Assembly (NCBI RefSeq): GCF_026212465.1
Contig: NC_080051.1
Coordinates: forward strand, 20,853,946 to 20,917,945
DNA from: Amaranthus tricolor
Taxonomy: Eukaryota; Streptophyta; Magnoliopsida; Caryophyllales; Amaranthaceae
Direction: 5' to 3'
Length of the DNA: 64,000 nucleotides
Shown here: positions 50,948-62,200 of the stretch, piece by piece
Layout of the letters: each line of letters begins with the position of its first letter
Position numbering within the stretch: the first letter of the stretch is position 1
Position numbers and translations under genes: made by a program
Notes under the pieces: generated by a model
Told to the model about the DNA's origin: nothing
The model's database searches: none
What the model saw: only the letters and a program-made list of their open reading frames with translations

Positions 50948-51735
50948 CATTAGAAAATAACTCACAAGTGGTTTCATTTTGAAATATTAGAGAAGTTGAG
51001 TAACATATAAGTTTGATGGACTCTTTCTCCTATGAACAAATAATTTTAGGAGGGTACCTCATTGAGTTTGTGTGCAACGACGAAGCTTTGATGCAAGTTT
51101 TATTGTGTACAAGTTCAATAACAAATTTATCATTATATTAGAGGCGGCGACTTCACATCAACCGGGAACAAAAAATCTCAGTGTTTCATAAAAACAAATT
51201 AGGGTTCAAAAAGAATGACGTTTTTGTTTAATTTAAAAATGGGATTACATATGAGGGGGTTGTTTACATATAAGCTTGATGAACTATTTTTCATATTACC
51301 AACTGGTTTAAAGATGAAATCTCAGTTTGTGTGTAGTTAACTCTCTTCTTTTGCGACTCTTGTTTTCAAAATCAATATCAAATTTATCAGGGTATCAGAA
51401 CTGATGACGGTTTCCAATCAACTGGAAACAAGAAAAAAAAAATCGATCTTCCGCAAAAAACAACTCGTGAGTTTAAACGGAATGACATGCCCAATGAATT
51501 AAAAATGGGCTTGCATGTAAGGAAGAGTGTTAAAAAATAACTCACATGTGATTCCCAAAAAAAAAATTAGAGATAGATTAACTAAGATATGAAATTAATG
51601 GGTTTCTCCTCCTATTACCAATTGATTTTAAAATGAAACATCGTAGCATTGATGTGCAGTCAACTCCCTTGTTATACGAATCTTATTATGAATAAGCCTA
51701 ATAATAAATTTATCATTCAATACTTAGCTTGTTTT
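50948..51735 (+). mobile_element. Degenerate three-LTR TRIM array
   Basis: Three related segments begin near 50,948, 51,262 and 51,530. They share AAAATAACTCACATGTG or CATATAAGTTTGATGGAC, then TCTCCTATTACCAATTG and AATTTATCATT. Between the second and third is a primer-binding relic GGTATCAGAACTGATG and internal AATTAAAAATGGGCTTGCATG. Between the first and second is a similar internal segment AATTTAAAAATGGGATTAC with ATGAGGGGGT. The order is therefore LTR-internal-LTR-internal-LTR. No coding is present. Confidence 0.5.
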
Positions 51736-52408
51736 AGAATACAATCTACAATAAAAGAGAAAAGCATTAATAAAAGGAAGTATACAATTTAGCAAGAAAA
51801 ATAGAAGTATAACTTAAAAAGAGTCCCACCAATAATTAAAATGTTATGACATTTGTGTGTATAGATTGACTAATTTCATATGCAACTCTAAAATTGAAAA
51901 ATGCGCGTGTGAAAAGAAGTATTATTTTGTTAATTAAAATAATTTTTTGTTCATCCGTTGTAAATAATTTAACTTTTTGATTATTTTTTGATAATTTAAT
52001 ATTTGCCCTTAGTTCATTGTGAATAATTCAATATTTTTTTAGTTTACTAACAATATACTCTGTTATTACCTATTATTAGTACTACGATATGTTATAGGCA
52101 AATTTGTCACAAAGATTGAATTTTTGCTAGTTTATGCTATAATATCTTGTCTTGGCCCTTCTATAGTCCATAGAGTCCATAAAGTTAGCAAAGAACAGTC
52201 TTTTTAAGTAGTATTATTTTGGTTAAATAAAAAGGTCAATGAAACAACCACGGTCTTTAATTAAGTCGTATAAAAGAACCACTTATTAGTGCACGTGCCT
52301 AGTGGCCAAATTGTTGACCTTACTTAGTTCTTCAACATTGGTCCCAAATATGTTACATTGCACATTTCCCACATTCAGATTTTAGCGCCGTCCCCACATT
52401 TACCTTAA
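51736..52408. other. Intergenic DNA, nothing recognised
   Basis: No gene is seen. TAATTTAA-type AT-rich sequence runs up to the MITE. Confidence 0.45.
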
Positions 52409-52958
52409 CGGCCCGTTTGGTACATGGTATTAGAGGGCGGTAATGGTAATAAAATTAAGTAATAAAAAATTTGGTTGTTTGGATGCCTTTAATGGTAATT
52501 GATGGTAATAAATAAGGTAATGAAATTACCAAAAAGGACCATTTTTATTACCATCAAACAACCTGATATTAAGCTGTAATGGTAATGAAGTATTACTGTG
52601 GTAATAAAATAAGGTAATGTTATTTCGAGCTGAAGAAAAAAAATAATGAAAAAAAAAGTAATGTATGTAATTATACAAAAAAATATTATTATTAAAAAAA
52701 GAATAATTAGATAGAATAATTTAGATACAATAATACTTTTAGATACAAATATACAATAATGAAACTAAGAGTCATTACCATTTTTTATTACTAACAACCA
52801 AATGCAATCAATGGTATATTATCTTCCATTACCATTCTTTAGTCATGCACACCAAACAAAAGAATCTTCATTACCAATTTTCATATCCATTCCTTCATTA
52901 CTATTGTCATTACAACATTTAATTCCCATTACTTCATTACCATCAACCAAACGGACCG
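52409..52958. mobile_element. Harbinger-like MITE (550 bp)
   Basis: The ends CGGCCCGTTTGGT and, on the other strand, CGGTCCGTTTGGT are flanked by TAA on both sides (52,406-52,408 and 52,959-52,961). The interior repeats AATGGTAAT and ATTACCATT. It belongs with the element at 604-922. The ORFs over it are shadows. Confidence 0.75.
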
Positions 52959-53554
52959 TAAATGTCCAAATGTCAGCAATTAATTTCAAGAAATCAGGAT
53001 TTTTAACGTCCAAGGAAAATTGTTGATGATAAATCTCTTTGTTATTATAAGTTATCAATGCTCACAATTCCGGATGGCCACGGAGCGGGTTACTCGGAAT
53101 CGAACCGGTCCCGACCCACTTGAAACCGTTCCGGAACCGGAACCGTTCACGACAGGTTTCAAACCGGCCCGAACCGCCGGAACCGTGAAACCGCTTGAAC
53201 CGGACCTAAGAACCGCGGGCCGGTTCACCCGGACCATCGGTTCCTTGGAACTGGAACCGGAACCGGCGGTTCTTTGGAACCGTCCAAAAAGTAGCCGTTG
53301 TGATTTTTACTATAAATACACATCACTTTCAATCATTTTCATTCACAACTCATCTCTTCTCCTACTCTCTCTACTTAATTACTTAATTACGCAATTATTC
53401 TCTTAATTACATAATTAGTCTTTTAATTATTTCTTAATTTAGTTAATTATATAATTAGTCTTTTAATTATTTATTTATTTATTTCTTAATTCCATTATTA
53501 TTTCAATATTATCATGTCTTTATTTTTGAAAAAAGCCTGTAAAAAGTTACTAAA

Positions 53555-55714
53555 GTGACAAAATCATTGGGAGGTGCTAGCTCCAAAAGAAAGGTCACTT
53601 CAACTCCGTCGGTATCAACAACACCTTCGATTAGTAATTATAATTATGAACCAAATTATCCAGAAGGGTACGACCAAGAATTACACGATTATGCAGAAGA
53701 AGTGGAAAGAGAAATACAAATTGAAGAAGAACAAGAAAAAGAAGAGGAACCAACGACCCCTATTGGGATACATATATCTCGACAGTCATCAACGAGATCA
53801 CATGAAGAACAACTACAACAACAACAACAAAGACAAGCTCATGGTAAACGAGTCAATTTCCAAACTATCGGTTTGTTTTATAATTTTATTCTTCAAATTA
53901 ATTAAATTTTAAATTATTATTTATTTATATATTGTGGTATTTGAGTATGTCTTTATATTTAAATTTAGATGAAAATGAACCAGTAAGACAACCGTTTTCG
54001 GCAATGCCACCTCCTAGTGGTAGAGCTGTTTCACATGTGTGGTCGTATTTTACAAAAGAACCAACCGAAAATCCAGATGTTTTCTTATGCACTTGTAACA
54101 CCCTCAAATATTTCGAACTTTTGAAAACACCTTTAATGAAAAACATGAACCAAAACCTATTTATGGGAGTGTTACCGCCACATCTATTTCTAATAAAATA
54201 AATGTAAGGCTTAACACTAAGAAATAACTTAATAACTTTAAATGCAACAAAGGGTCTTACAACATAAGAGGAGACTGAAACGCAATCTATGTCTATATAA
54301 AATTTAAACAACAAAAAAAAAATTAAACTGAAATACGACTCTAATAAAAGCTATATTTCTAGGTGATCCTCACTCCACGATTTCCACGCAATCAATAACC
54401 TGCAACATAAGAATGCAAGAAAAACAAGGGAAAACTCTCAAAATCAGAAAATTGAGTAATTACAACTCCATCCCGTAATATGATTAAGTTTGAAAATGAT
54501 TTAAGAAAATAAAACATAATTTGAGTTGAAAATAATTAAAAAAAATATATACATATAGCTGAGTTTAAAAGAAAAACAATTTAAGAAAACAATATATATA
54601 ATATCACATAAACCAATTTATTAATTTGATATTTAATAATGACAAACACATAATGGATTTTTTTTAATTTAAGGGAACGAGAATGCCAGTAGGGCGAGGC
54701 TTTACCCCTATACCTACTTCATCAAGAGGTCGTCACCCCAGATAATTCAAGGCCAGCAGAGTAGTCTCAGGGAACCCTAGTGTACACACCCCTTCTACTT
54801 GGATCACAACAAATAAAAGGAAGACCAAACATCATATCAAGTATCAAAAATAATAATACCTGTCGGTAGCTATACAAACCAAACAGGACAACTTGTTCAT
54901 CACCCTTATACTTGGATCACAACAAATATAAGAGCTTTATTTCCCTCGTGTTACACTTTACATGATTTAATATATTTTAATAATTAGTCGCGTGCACACA
55001 AACATATAATCAAACATACATTATATATTTTATTTTATGATCATAAATTTTCCCAATAAATATATCTCAATAATATTCAATTGCAATATTAATATCATAA
55101 TATTTTCCTCCCAAATTCAATCGCATTTAAAAATCATTATTAAAATAAAAATATAACTTTCATCAAAATAATAATATTATAAGTATTTCTCTTTCAAATT
55201 AAACTGTATCTAATTTCGTTATCTAAATAATAATATAAATTCTATCGAAACAGTAATTATAAATTCAAGTTTGACAAAAATAATAGTAGATATAATTTGA
55301 GAATATATAAAACATAATATCATACAAAATAATGTCATATCAAATCATGCACCCATTTAAACACATTAATTATCACTTAGCACATAATACTAACGGGATA
55401 GTCCTAATTAGATGGACATTGAGAATTACATTGTCATGCGATCCTAGACAACGTACCCTCTTAATAATCTTTGTCTACGAATTTGCTGTCTTTAATATCG
55501 AAATCTTGTCTTTTCTTGATTAAATTTTAAGTAATTGGAGGATGGAGGAAGTAGTTTGTAGGAGAAAAAGAAAGTGTGAGTAATAATGTGAATGAATTAA
55601 GGGTGAATGGTTTAATTTATAGTGGGTAAGTGAGGTTAGTTATAAGATTTAGAAGAACTGGAAAGTTATTTGTTAATGGGGATTTTTTTTTTAATTTCTA
55701 AAATTTATCTATTA

Positions 55715-55747
<33 letters not shown>

Positions 55748-57780
55748 TAAAAAAAACGGATGTTACAGCACTTGACAAATTTGTGAAAGTCAAGGAGTAA
55801 ATCCCTTAGTTTCATACAATTTCACCAGAGGTAAATACTTTTTAAGTTTTTATACATACATGATATTTATATTTTATAAATCAAGAATGTATTCAAAATT
55901 CATTTTTTGTGTTTTGTGAATACGTGTTATGTGGTGGTACGAGATCTTTTAACAAACATTTGGCAAAGAAGTATGGAATTCACAAAAGAAACTCATGCAG
56001 CAAGCGGCAGCAGGACCACAAGTGGAAGCCGACGGTGGGACATTCCCAGCGGGGGTATGCCTTTTAAATATAATCGTAATGATATGATTGATGAATTTTT
56101 CAAATATGTAATTTGTGATGAATTGCCATTTAACCATGGTGAAAGTAGGGCATACGAGCATTACACTAGAAAAACTTTGCAACCACAATTTAGAGTAATC
56201 CCTAGGAACACTCTTAAACGACGCACAATTAAATTATATGAATCAATGCGCTATGAATTAGTAGAAATGTTTAATTCTTTTAATGGTAGGGTTAGCATAA
56301 CAACTGATATTTGGTTTGCTCCCCCACATTTAGAAGCTTAAATGTGTGTAACAGCACATTGGATAGATCAAAATTGGATTATTCAAAAAAGAATAATTGC
56401 TTTTGAGGTAATGCTCGAAAGACATACGGGTGAAAACCTAAAATACAGATTAATAGAGATATGTAAATAATGAAACTTGTTAGATAAGATTTTTGTTGTT
56501 CTAGCGATAATGCAACCGCCAACATTAAATGCATCGAACTTTTGTATACGAACCTGCCTTTAGTATTATTCTTGGGGGTAGATTATTACACGTACGTTGT
56601 TGTGCTCATATAGTGAAGTGGCTTAGAATTGGACAGGTAAAGAGAAGATATAAGCAATTATGTGACCATCATCAACTAAAAAAGTGTATTGGTCGTTAGA
56701 TACTCCTACACGTTGGGGCTCCACCCACGATTTATTAAAAAAAGCGATTGCTTATCGTTCAATTATAACACAACTTTATATTGCTTATCGTTCAATTATA
56801 ACACAACTTTATAATGAGTGTACAGATAGCTATATAAGTGATGACACATGGGAAACTAGTTATAGGTGTACATAAAATATTAGAAGCGTATAACCACACA
56901 ACTAAGATTTTTTCATATGTTTACGAACCAAACGTCCATTTAGTAATAAGTGAACGTATTACTATTTTTTATCAACTTCTTAAACATTCGCATGATGATA
57001 CTAACACATATTTAAAGACGATTCTTGCAGATATGATGGACAAATGGAAAACATACTTTACTGATTTTCCTTTTATCTATGGAATTGCGACAATTTTAGA
57101 CCCATGTTTTAAGACAGAACTCTTTACTAAAGTAATTGGATTTTGACTACCAATTATTAGATTGCCTGCCTAATGATGTACATAATTATGTTGGAACTTG
57201 TAAAAAACTTTTAGCAGAACTTTATGATTACTATGCTAGTGTATATAACCCAAGTCACGATACGTCTAGGCGTGCTAGCGTCTCGGCACGTCCTGTTTAT
57301 TATAATTCCGTAATAGCTAACAAAATAAGCCAAGATGATAGTTTTGTAGGATCATCTTCTTTTTCACCCTCCACTTCATATTTAGAATTAGATAATTATC
57401 TTAAACATCACTTTGAAATTGACCAAGGTAGCTATAATATTTTAGAATGGTGGAAAGAAAAATCCATAAAATTTCTCATATTATCGAGAATTGCAAAGGA
57501 TATCCTTGCAATTCCTGCTTCTACGATTGCGTCGGAGTCTGCTTTTAGTGCAGGTAGAAGAGTTTTAGACAAGAAGCTTGCTCCACATAGTATTCAAATA
57601 TGTGTTTGTAAGAAAGATTGGGATCAAGCGGAGCTCCGAACACAAGACTAAAGAACGATGATGATCAAGGCGATGATGATGGATACATCTGCATCATCGT
57701 CAAGAGGAGAGTCAGCGGAAGCATCTAACCAACCAGATGATGATGATGAAGACGAATAGGATCAATCGGACAACGATTAA
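53555..57780 (+). pseudogene. hAT transposase with BED zinc finger, broken
   Basis: Recognisable pieces appear in order: a Gln- and Glu-rich N-terminus (53,555-53,905); the start of a BED finger, SHVWSYFTKEPTENPDVFLCT, just before 54,094; after the solo LTR, SFNKHLAKKYGIHKR (about 55,945-55,990); the catalytic-core region with VSITTDIW (about 56,290) and VTAHWIDQNWIIQKRI; then TPTRWGSTHDLL, FPFIYGIATILDPC and the C-terminal hATC dimerisation domain with LDNYLKHHFEID, ILEWWKEKS and IPASTIASESAFSAGRRVLD (57,385-57,570). Lesions are the LTR, a TGA right after it (55,773), frame changes near 55,950-56,050, a TAA at 56,339 before VTAHW, others near 56,465-56,680, and an in-frame 33-bp tandem duplication at 56,748-56,813. 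It cannot make active transposase. Confidence 0.9.
54094..55767 (+). mobile_element. Solo LTR of a Ty3-like element (1,674 bp)
   Basis: It begins TGTAACACCCTC and ends CGGATGTTACA. It is flanked by a perfect duplication GCACT (54,089-54,093 and 55,768-55,772), splitting the BED-finger exon of the hAT transposase. The TGTAACACC start is shared with the Tekay-like LTRs at 8.6-19.7 kb. It has no primer-binding site, polypurine tract or internal region. An ATT run lies at about 55,714-55,746. Plus-strand orientation is inferred from the TGTAACACC end. Confidence 0.88.
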
Positions 57781-57871
57781 TCAACATTCAACAACTACAA
57801 ATAAAAGGTATGATAAAGAACTACGTGGGCTTTGATTCCTTCGGGATACGTAGGCAGCTTAGTATTCCTTC

Positions 57872-58118
57872 TGTCAAGGAACCAACTCAACCAAAAGCTT
57901 AAGTTGATGGTTGAAGCCCCAGGATATGTTATATACTCTAACACGCCCCCTCACACGTGAGCTCTTTGGGCTAGAAGTGTGGATGCAACACATGTTCTCC
58001 TCGTACATGGTGCTCAATATTCCACTTTGAATGAGGGGTGGTTGAGATTTGAACCCGTGACCTTTTTGTCACATTGGCTCTGATACCATGTCAAGGAACC
58101 AACTCAACCAAAAGCTTA
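57872..58118 (-). mobile_element. SMART-type mini LTR retrotransposon, 5-prime LTR truncated
   Basis: The left (3-prime) LTR is 57,872-57,943 (72 bp), the internal region 57,944-58,088 (145 bp), and a partial right LTR covers 58,089-58,118 (30 bp). On the minus strand the primer-binding site TGGTATCAGAGCC abuts the right LTR, and CACGTGTGAGGGGGCG precedes the left LTR as polypurine tract. A complete copy would be about 289 bp, in the range of SMART elements (FRetro129), the smallest known LTR elements. There is no coding. CCTTC at 57,867-57,871 recurs only after the adjacent TRIM, at 58,620-58,624. Confidence 0.88.
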
Positions 58119-58119
58119 G

Positions 58120-58619
58120 TGTTGGGATGAGTTATCCCACATCGATAAATTGAAAATGGTGTGCACACTTTATAAGCTATTAGAGACCTTCTTCCCATTG
58201 CCATATGGTTTTGGGATGGTATATATCTCCTTGGCTTATGAAGTGTGTGCACCTCGTGTTCCCCCGTTAATATGCTGGCATTTACAATAAGTCCAGCCTA
58301 ATTTAACATGGTATCAGAGCCAATGGTTCGATCAAACAAATTAAAAATGGTAGGTTCGAAAAGAATGGCGTTCCTACCCACATTGATTACTCCCACATGC
58401 AAACTTGACGGGGGTTCGCATGTGAGGGGGGTGTTGGGATGAGTTATCCCACATCGATAAATTGAAAATGGTGTGCACACTTTATAAGCTATTAGAGACC
58501 TTCTTCCGATTGCCATATGGTTTTGGGATGGTATATATCTCCTTGGCTTATGAAGTGTGTGCACCTCGTGTTCCCCGTTAATATGCTGGCATTTACAATA
58601 AGTCCAGCCTAATTTAACA
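58120..58619 (+). mobile_element. TRIM element, nearly intact (500 bp)
   Basis: LTRs at 58,120-58,308 (189 bp) and 58,432-58,619 (188 bp) both run TGTTGGGATGAG to CTAATTTAACA and differ by one substitution and one base of length, so insertion was recent. The primer-binding site TGGTATCAGAGCC starts at 58,309. The 123-bp internal region is noncoding and ends with CGCATGTGAGGGGGG. The left flank CTTAG has no copy on the right. Worn relatives lie at 5,535-20,555 and 43,049-43,226. Confidence 0.93.
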
Positions 58620-59010
58620 CCTTCGAATACTAGGTTCAAGTCCATTCTCTCCCTCTTTTTTATTAATCATCTTTGTCGTTTCTTATTAATTTATTTTTTC
58701 ATTCTTTTTAGTAAATATTTTAATAACGATGACAACTTGACAAGCAATGAATTTCGCTAATAATCAAGTAATCATCAAAGGTACGTCCGCATTATTATAG
58801 TATTTTTATATTATATTTAAAGGAAAAATAAGAATGAAACCGATGGTCCGACCCGGGAGTTGGAACCGCCGGAACGGAACTGCCAAGGAACCGTTTGGAA
58901 CCGCCCGGAACCGGAACCGGAACCGAAACGTTCGAATCAGGTTCCAAATGGAACCAGAACCGGGTGAAACCGGAACGGAACCGGCCCAACCCAGACCGTG
59001 GCCATCACTA

Positions 59011-59571
59011 CTCACAACGAATTAACCTCTTTTTTCTATTTTAATTTGTTGAGTTCTCTATAATTTAAACCTTGAACCAATACTAACAAAAATGAAACTT
59101 ATATAAGAAAATTTATTAAAAATAAATTTAATTATTACTCATTTGTTCAATAAATCCAACTATTAATTAATTCAAAAAATATATATAATCAACTATATTA
59201 TACCATTCATTTTCTCAAAATCTAGATAAGAATTTCCAAAGCTATTGATTTTCCCTAAGTTTAACATCGTTTTATTGTTCGTTCTCAAGTTTCTCATATT
59301 TTACAACTTGCAATAGTATTTTGTATTTTTGTTTTACTTGGGATAATTATCAAATATTTGGGGCCTATTTTTTAAACTTGAATGATCCGTTGTCTTTCTC
59401 TATTTTCTACCACTTAATTCTAAGCCCTAAAAAATTGCACTTTGTGTCTACGCTAAAAATCGACTTTGCACACATTTTAAAGTCATGTTCATAAGGAAGT
59501 CATTTAGCCTCCAATAGAACCTCTAAAAATAACTCTTGCTCGAACTGGTTTCAAAAAATGCTAGTCATAAC
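59011..59571. other. Spacer between two hAT elements
   Basis: No gene or repeat was recognised in this AT-rich stretch. Confidence 0.45.
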
Positions 59572-60318
59572 TAAGGATGGCAATGGGTCGGACTCGGCTC
59601 GGATTATACATACTCCGACTTTGCTTCGGATTTTAGTCGAACTTTTTTTTTCAGTCCACCTCCACTCGGAGTCGGATTATCCATACTCCAAGTTTGCCCC
59701 GACTCGGACTCTCGGACCTCCAATGGAGTCAGATTATTATCAAACTTTATCATTGTGATATTGTACTAATGATTTAAAGCATACGAAGTTAACAAAATAT
59801 ATTTTTCAAATACAATTTAACAAAAAAATATGTACTTTGAATTCAAGTTTAACATGAAAAATATTCTTAATACTACAATTTAACAAAATTTTCTCGCATT
59901 TTGATTTGGCGTATTTTATTTCTCTTGATCTGATTTGTCGTATTTTGATTGATTGATCTAAATAAAAATACCAAGTATTTTTTCAAAATCGAAAATTACA
60001 ATTAGTATGAGAGAGAGTTTGAATTAATCACGTTTAGAGTTTTAAGGGAAACAAAATGTTGGGTTAAAAGTCAAATTCAAAGTCGGATTTCCTTCAGGGT
60101 CAAGGTCAGAGTCGGGTTGGAGTGTCGGATTTTTAATAAGGTACAACTCCGGTCTGTCTCTAACTCTGATTCGGATCGTGAAATCGGAGTTGGAGTCGGA
60201 TAACCTTTTCCTCGAACTCGAATCGGATTATTTTCCTCGGATCGAGTCGGACTTGCACCAAGATTGGGTTCCTCAGACTCACAATCTTGCACTGAATCAC
60301 TCTCACCTTTGAAGATAG

Positions 60319-60752
60319 TCTGTAAAATGCGGAAACACACACAATCCTCACCAATATATACCCAAGAAAGCCCTTCTTGATTTTCAGGCCAGCCTCGTGG
60401 TCTCCCTCTTCAGGCTTCACTCACCTTTGGGCTGAAATCCACGACCCTTCTCTAAGCTTCACTCACTCTTGTGGAAAGGTTACACACTAGATTGTTCCTC
60501 AATCTAGCTTTAGAGATATTCTATCACTCAATTGTGTTGTGGCTGATTTGAAGGAAACACGCAATATACTCAGGGGAAAGGAAGAGAGCAACGAACAATG
60601 AAAACGGATTGAAACTATGAAAATCTCAATGAAACTCTTATTACTCAGTTGATTCTTATTACATCAAGCTTAGCTACCTATTTATAGCTTTCTATCATTA
60701 CAACGGCTAGTTTATAGACGTGCCCAATATTAGGCTTATTTTAAAAACAGAA
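60319..60752 (-). repeat. LTR-like fragment with TATA box
   Basis: On the minus strand it begins TGTTTTTAAAATAAGCC, contains AAGCTATAAATAGGTAGC about 60 bp in, and ends TTTCCGCATTTTACA. TG and CA ends and promoter placement suggest a Copia-type LTR. No primer-binding site follows and no target duplication is seen, so the limits are tentative. Confidence 0.4.
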
Positions 60753-60796
60753 ATCAGACAAAATGACTAAGTACTGGATGGCCTTCTTCGCAGTGG

Positions 60797-61273
60797 CTAG
60801 TGACTGGGACACCTTGTGCTGATTCTCCCGGCTTCTGTGATTATTGTCAGTAGGGTCCGAGGCCCTTGATGGCTAGGTCCATGTGCCAAGATGTTATATC
60901 TTCCTTGGTCACCCCTTTGAAGCTCGTGGTTAAGTCTCAGGCAACAGAGTAAGGTGGCCTGGTCGTAAGCAGACTGTTGGCCAGTGTCTTGACTGTTTGA
61001 GCATGCTGTGTGGCCTTTGGTTTTCTTGCGTACCTCTTGGGTTGGAGTAGCTGGCTCGTGGTGTGGATTGTTTTTCTCAACATGTTCCAAACTTAGATGC
61101 TCAAGATTTGTTTGAGTAGGAGCAGTAGGAACAGTAGGATCAGTGGGAACAGCTTCAGTGGGAACAGGAACAGCTTCAGTGGGAACAGCTTGTAGTTCCC
61201 CTGTACTTGGACCATATTCTGAGCAGGGCGAATATGGTTCAGGACTAAGGTCGGATTCGGACTGAATTGCCAT
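60797..61273 (-). other. Unrecognised ORF, 158 codons, probably transposon-derived
   Basis: The frame starts in the hAT element end (MAIQSESDLSPEP is subterminal repeat read through). It runs into a Pro-Thr-Val repeat (VPTEAVPVPTEAVPTDP) and then unremarkable sequence. No domain is recognised. The repeat is reminiscent of low-complexity linkers between integrase and reverse transcriptase in Copia polyproteins, but that is only a resemblance. It is unlikely to be a host gene. Confidence 0.25.
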
Positions 61274-61278
61274 TCCTA

Positions 61279-61544
61279 ATCATAACTCATAAGAACACAA
61301 ATAATTTTTCTTTTCAATACATTCATTTTTTTTATTTTCGATAATGTAAACTAATCATTGCGCTCTTGAAAAATCAAACTAAATCTCATAAACTACCAAG
61401 TTTCCCTCAATTGTGCCATATTGATACAGCCATCGGGGAATTTTAGCAAGTCATTGGGTTTCCTAAAATCTCTAATCAAACTTTTACATTTTCACCAAAC
61501 CAACCACTAGAAACTAGTAATAGTAACAAGCGGTGACATATCCA

Positions 61545-61611
<67 letters not shown>

Positions 61612-61740
61612 TTAATAATTTGAAATAAAAAATTAAATAAAATGCTCTGGTTGAGTTTAAAACCCTGCTCACATATGTAAAAGGCAACACACTAAACAAC
61701 TTATCTAGAATATATTTACATGTAATACTTAATTTTAGTT
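61279..61740. other. Intergenic DNA with (TAA)n microsatellite
   Basis: A perfect ATA/TAA trinucleotide run covers about 61,544-61,610. The poly-Leu ORF on the minus strand is its artefact. Nothing else is recognised. Confidence 0.85.
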
Positions 61741-62200
61741 TGTATGATATATTAGAAACTAGACTCCACCGCGGTCCAATCGCGTGTTTTACGCGATTCT
61801 ACCGCGGTACCGCGGTCCAGACGCGCGTTTTGTGCGACTGGGTGTACCAAAAATCAATGCAAACTTTAAACAGTCGTTATTTCTTGCTCGATTATCAAAA
61901 TTGTGCATACAATATATCGTTGAAAAGCTCTTGAAGTCTAGTTTCCGATGCAGCAAACCTTGCATTAATGCAATTTTTGTATCAAAAGTAATGGCTAATA
62001 GAGTAAACATGTATAAAATTTCAAAACAAGCAAACTTTAAACGATCGTCATTTCTGACTTAGTTATCGAAATCGGACACATAGTATATCATTGGAAAGTT
62101 TTTGAATTCTAGTTTCTAATGCAGAAAACATTTCATTAATGTGATGTTTCTATCAAAAGTTATGTAAATATAGATTCAAGGGCATTTTTGTAATATGTAT
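61741..62200. repeat. GC-rich palindrome and a diverged duplication
   Basis: A GC island at about 61,767-61,835 includes the perfect palindrome ACCGCGGTACCGCGGT. It is followed by two diverged copies of a segment of about 170 bp: AACTTTAAACAGTCGTTATT then CTAGTTTCCGATGCAGCAAA, and again AACTTTAAACGATCGTCATT then CTAGTTTCTAATGCAGAAAA. The origin is unknown; no convincing coding is seen. Confidence 0.6.

Larger units (their letters stand above)
53069..59010 (+). mobile_element. Degenerate autonomous hAT transposon with nested insertions
   Basis: The ends TCCGGATGGCCACGG and, on the other strand, TAGTGATGGCCACGG form the inverted repeats. The flanks CTCACAAT (53,061-53,068) and CTCACAAC (59,011-59,018) match at 7 of 8 bases, the hAT target size. 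About 200 bp at each end reiterates GGAACCG and its complement. Inside is a broken BED-type hAT transposase gene, interrupted by a 1.67-kb solo LTR, with two tiny LTR elements inserted beyond it. Without these insertions the element would be about 3.5 kb. Confidence 0.88.
59572..61278. mobile_element. Non-autonomous hAT element, enlarged by an LTR-like insertion
   Basis: The ends TAAGGATGGCAATGG and, on the other strand, TAGGAATGGCAATTC are flanked by GTCATAAC and ATCATAAC (7 of 8 match). Both subterminal regions reiterate CGGACTC, AGTCGGA and related words. The centre from about 60,290 to 61,220 has a different composition and appears to be a later insertion. No transposase is seen. Confidence 0.75.

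Noticed and set aside
53574..53912. 112-aa lysine-rich ORF overlapping the hAT transposase start
   Set aside because: Alternate frame of the Gln/Glu-rich N-terminal region.
58040..58100. tRNA-like box B words (GGTTCAAATC on the minus strand) near the SMART element
   Set aside because: They belong to the internal region of the mini LTR element; no cloverleaf can be drawn.
59558..60420. Several 60-90-aa ORFs rich in Ser, Asp and Glu
   Set aside because: They are the subterminal AGTCGGA/CGGACTC words of a hAT element read in different frames.
61514..61699. Poly-leucine ORF
   Set aside because: Translation of the TAA/ATT trinucleotide run.
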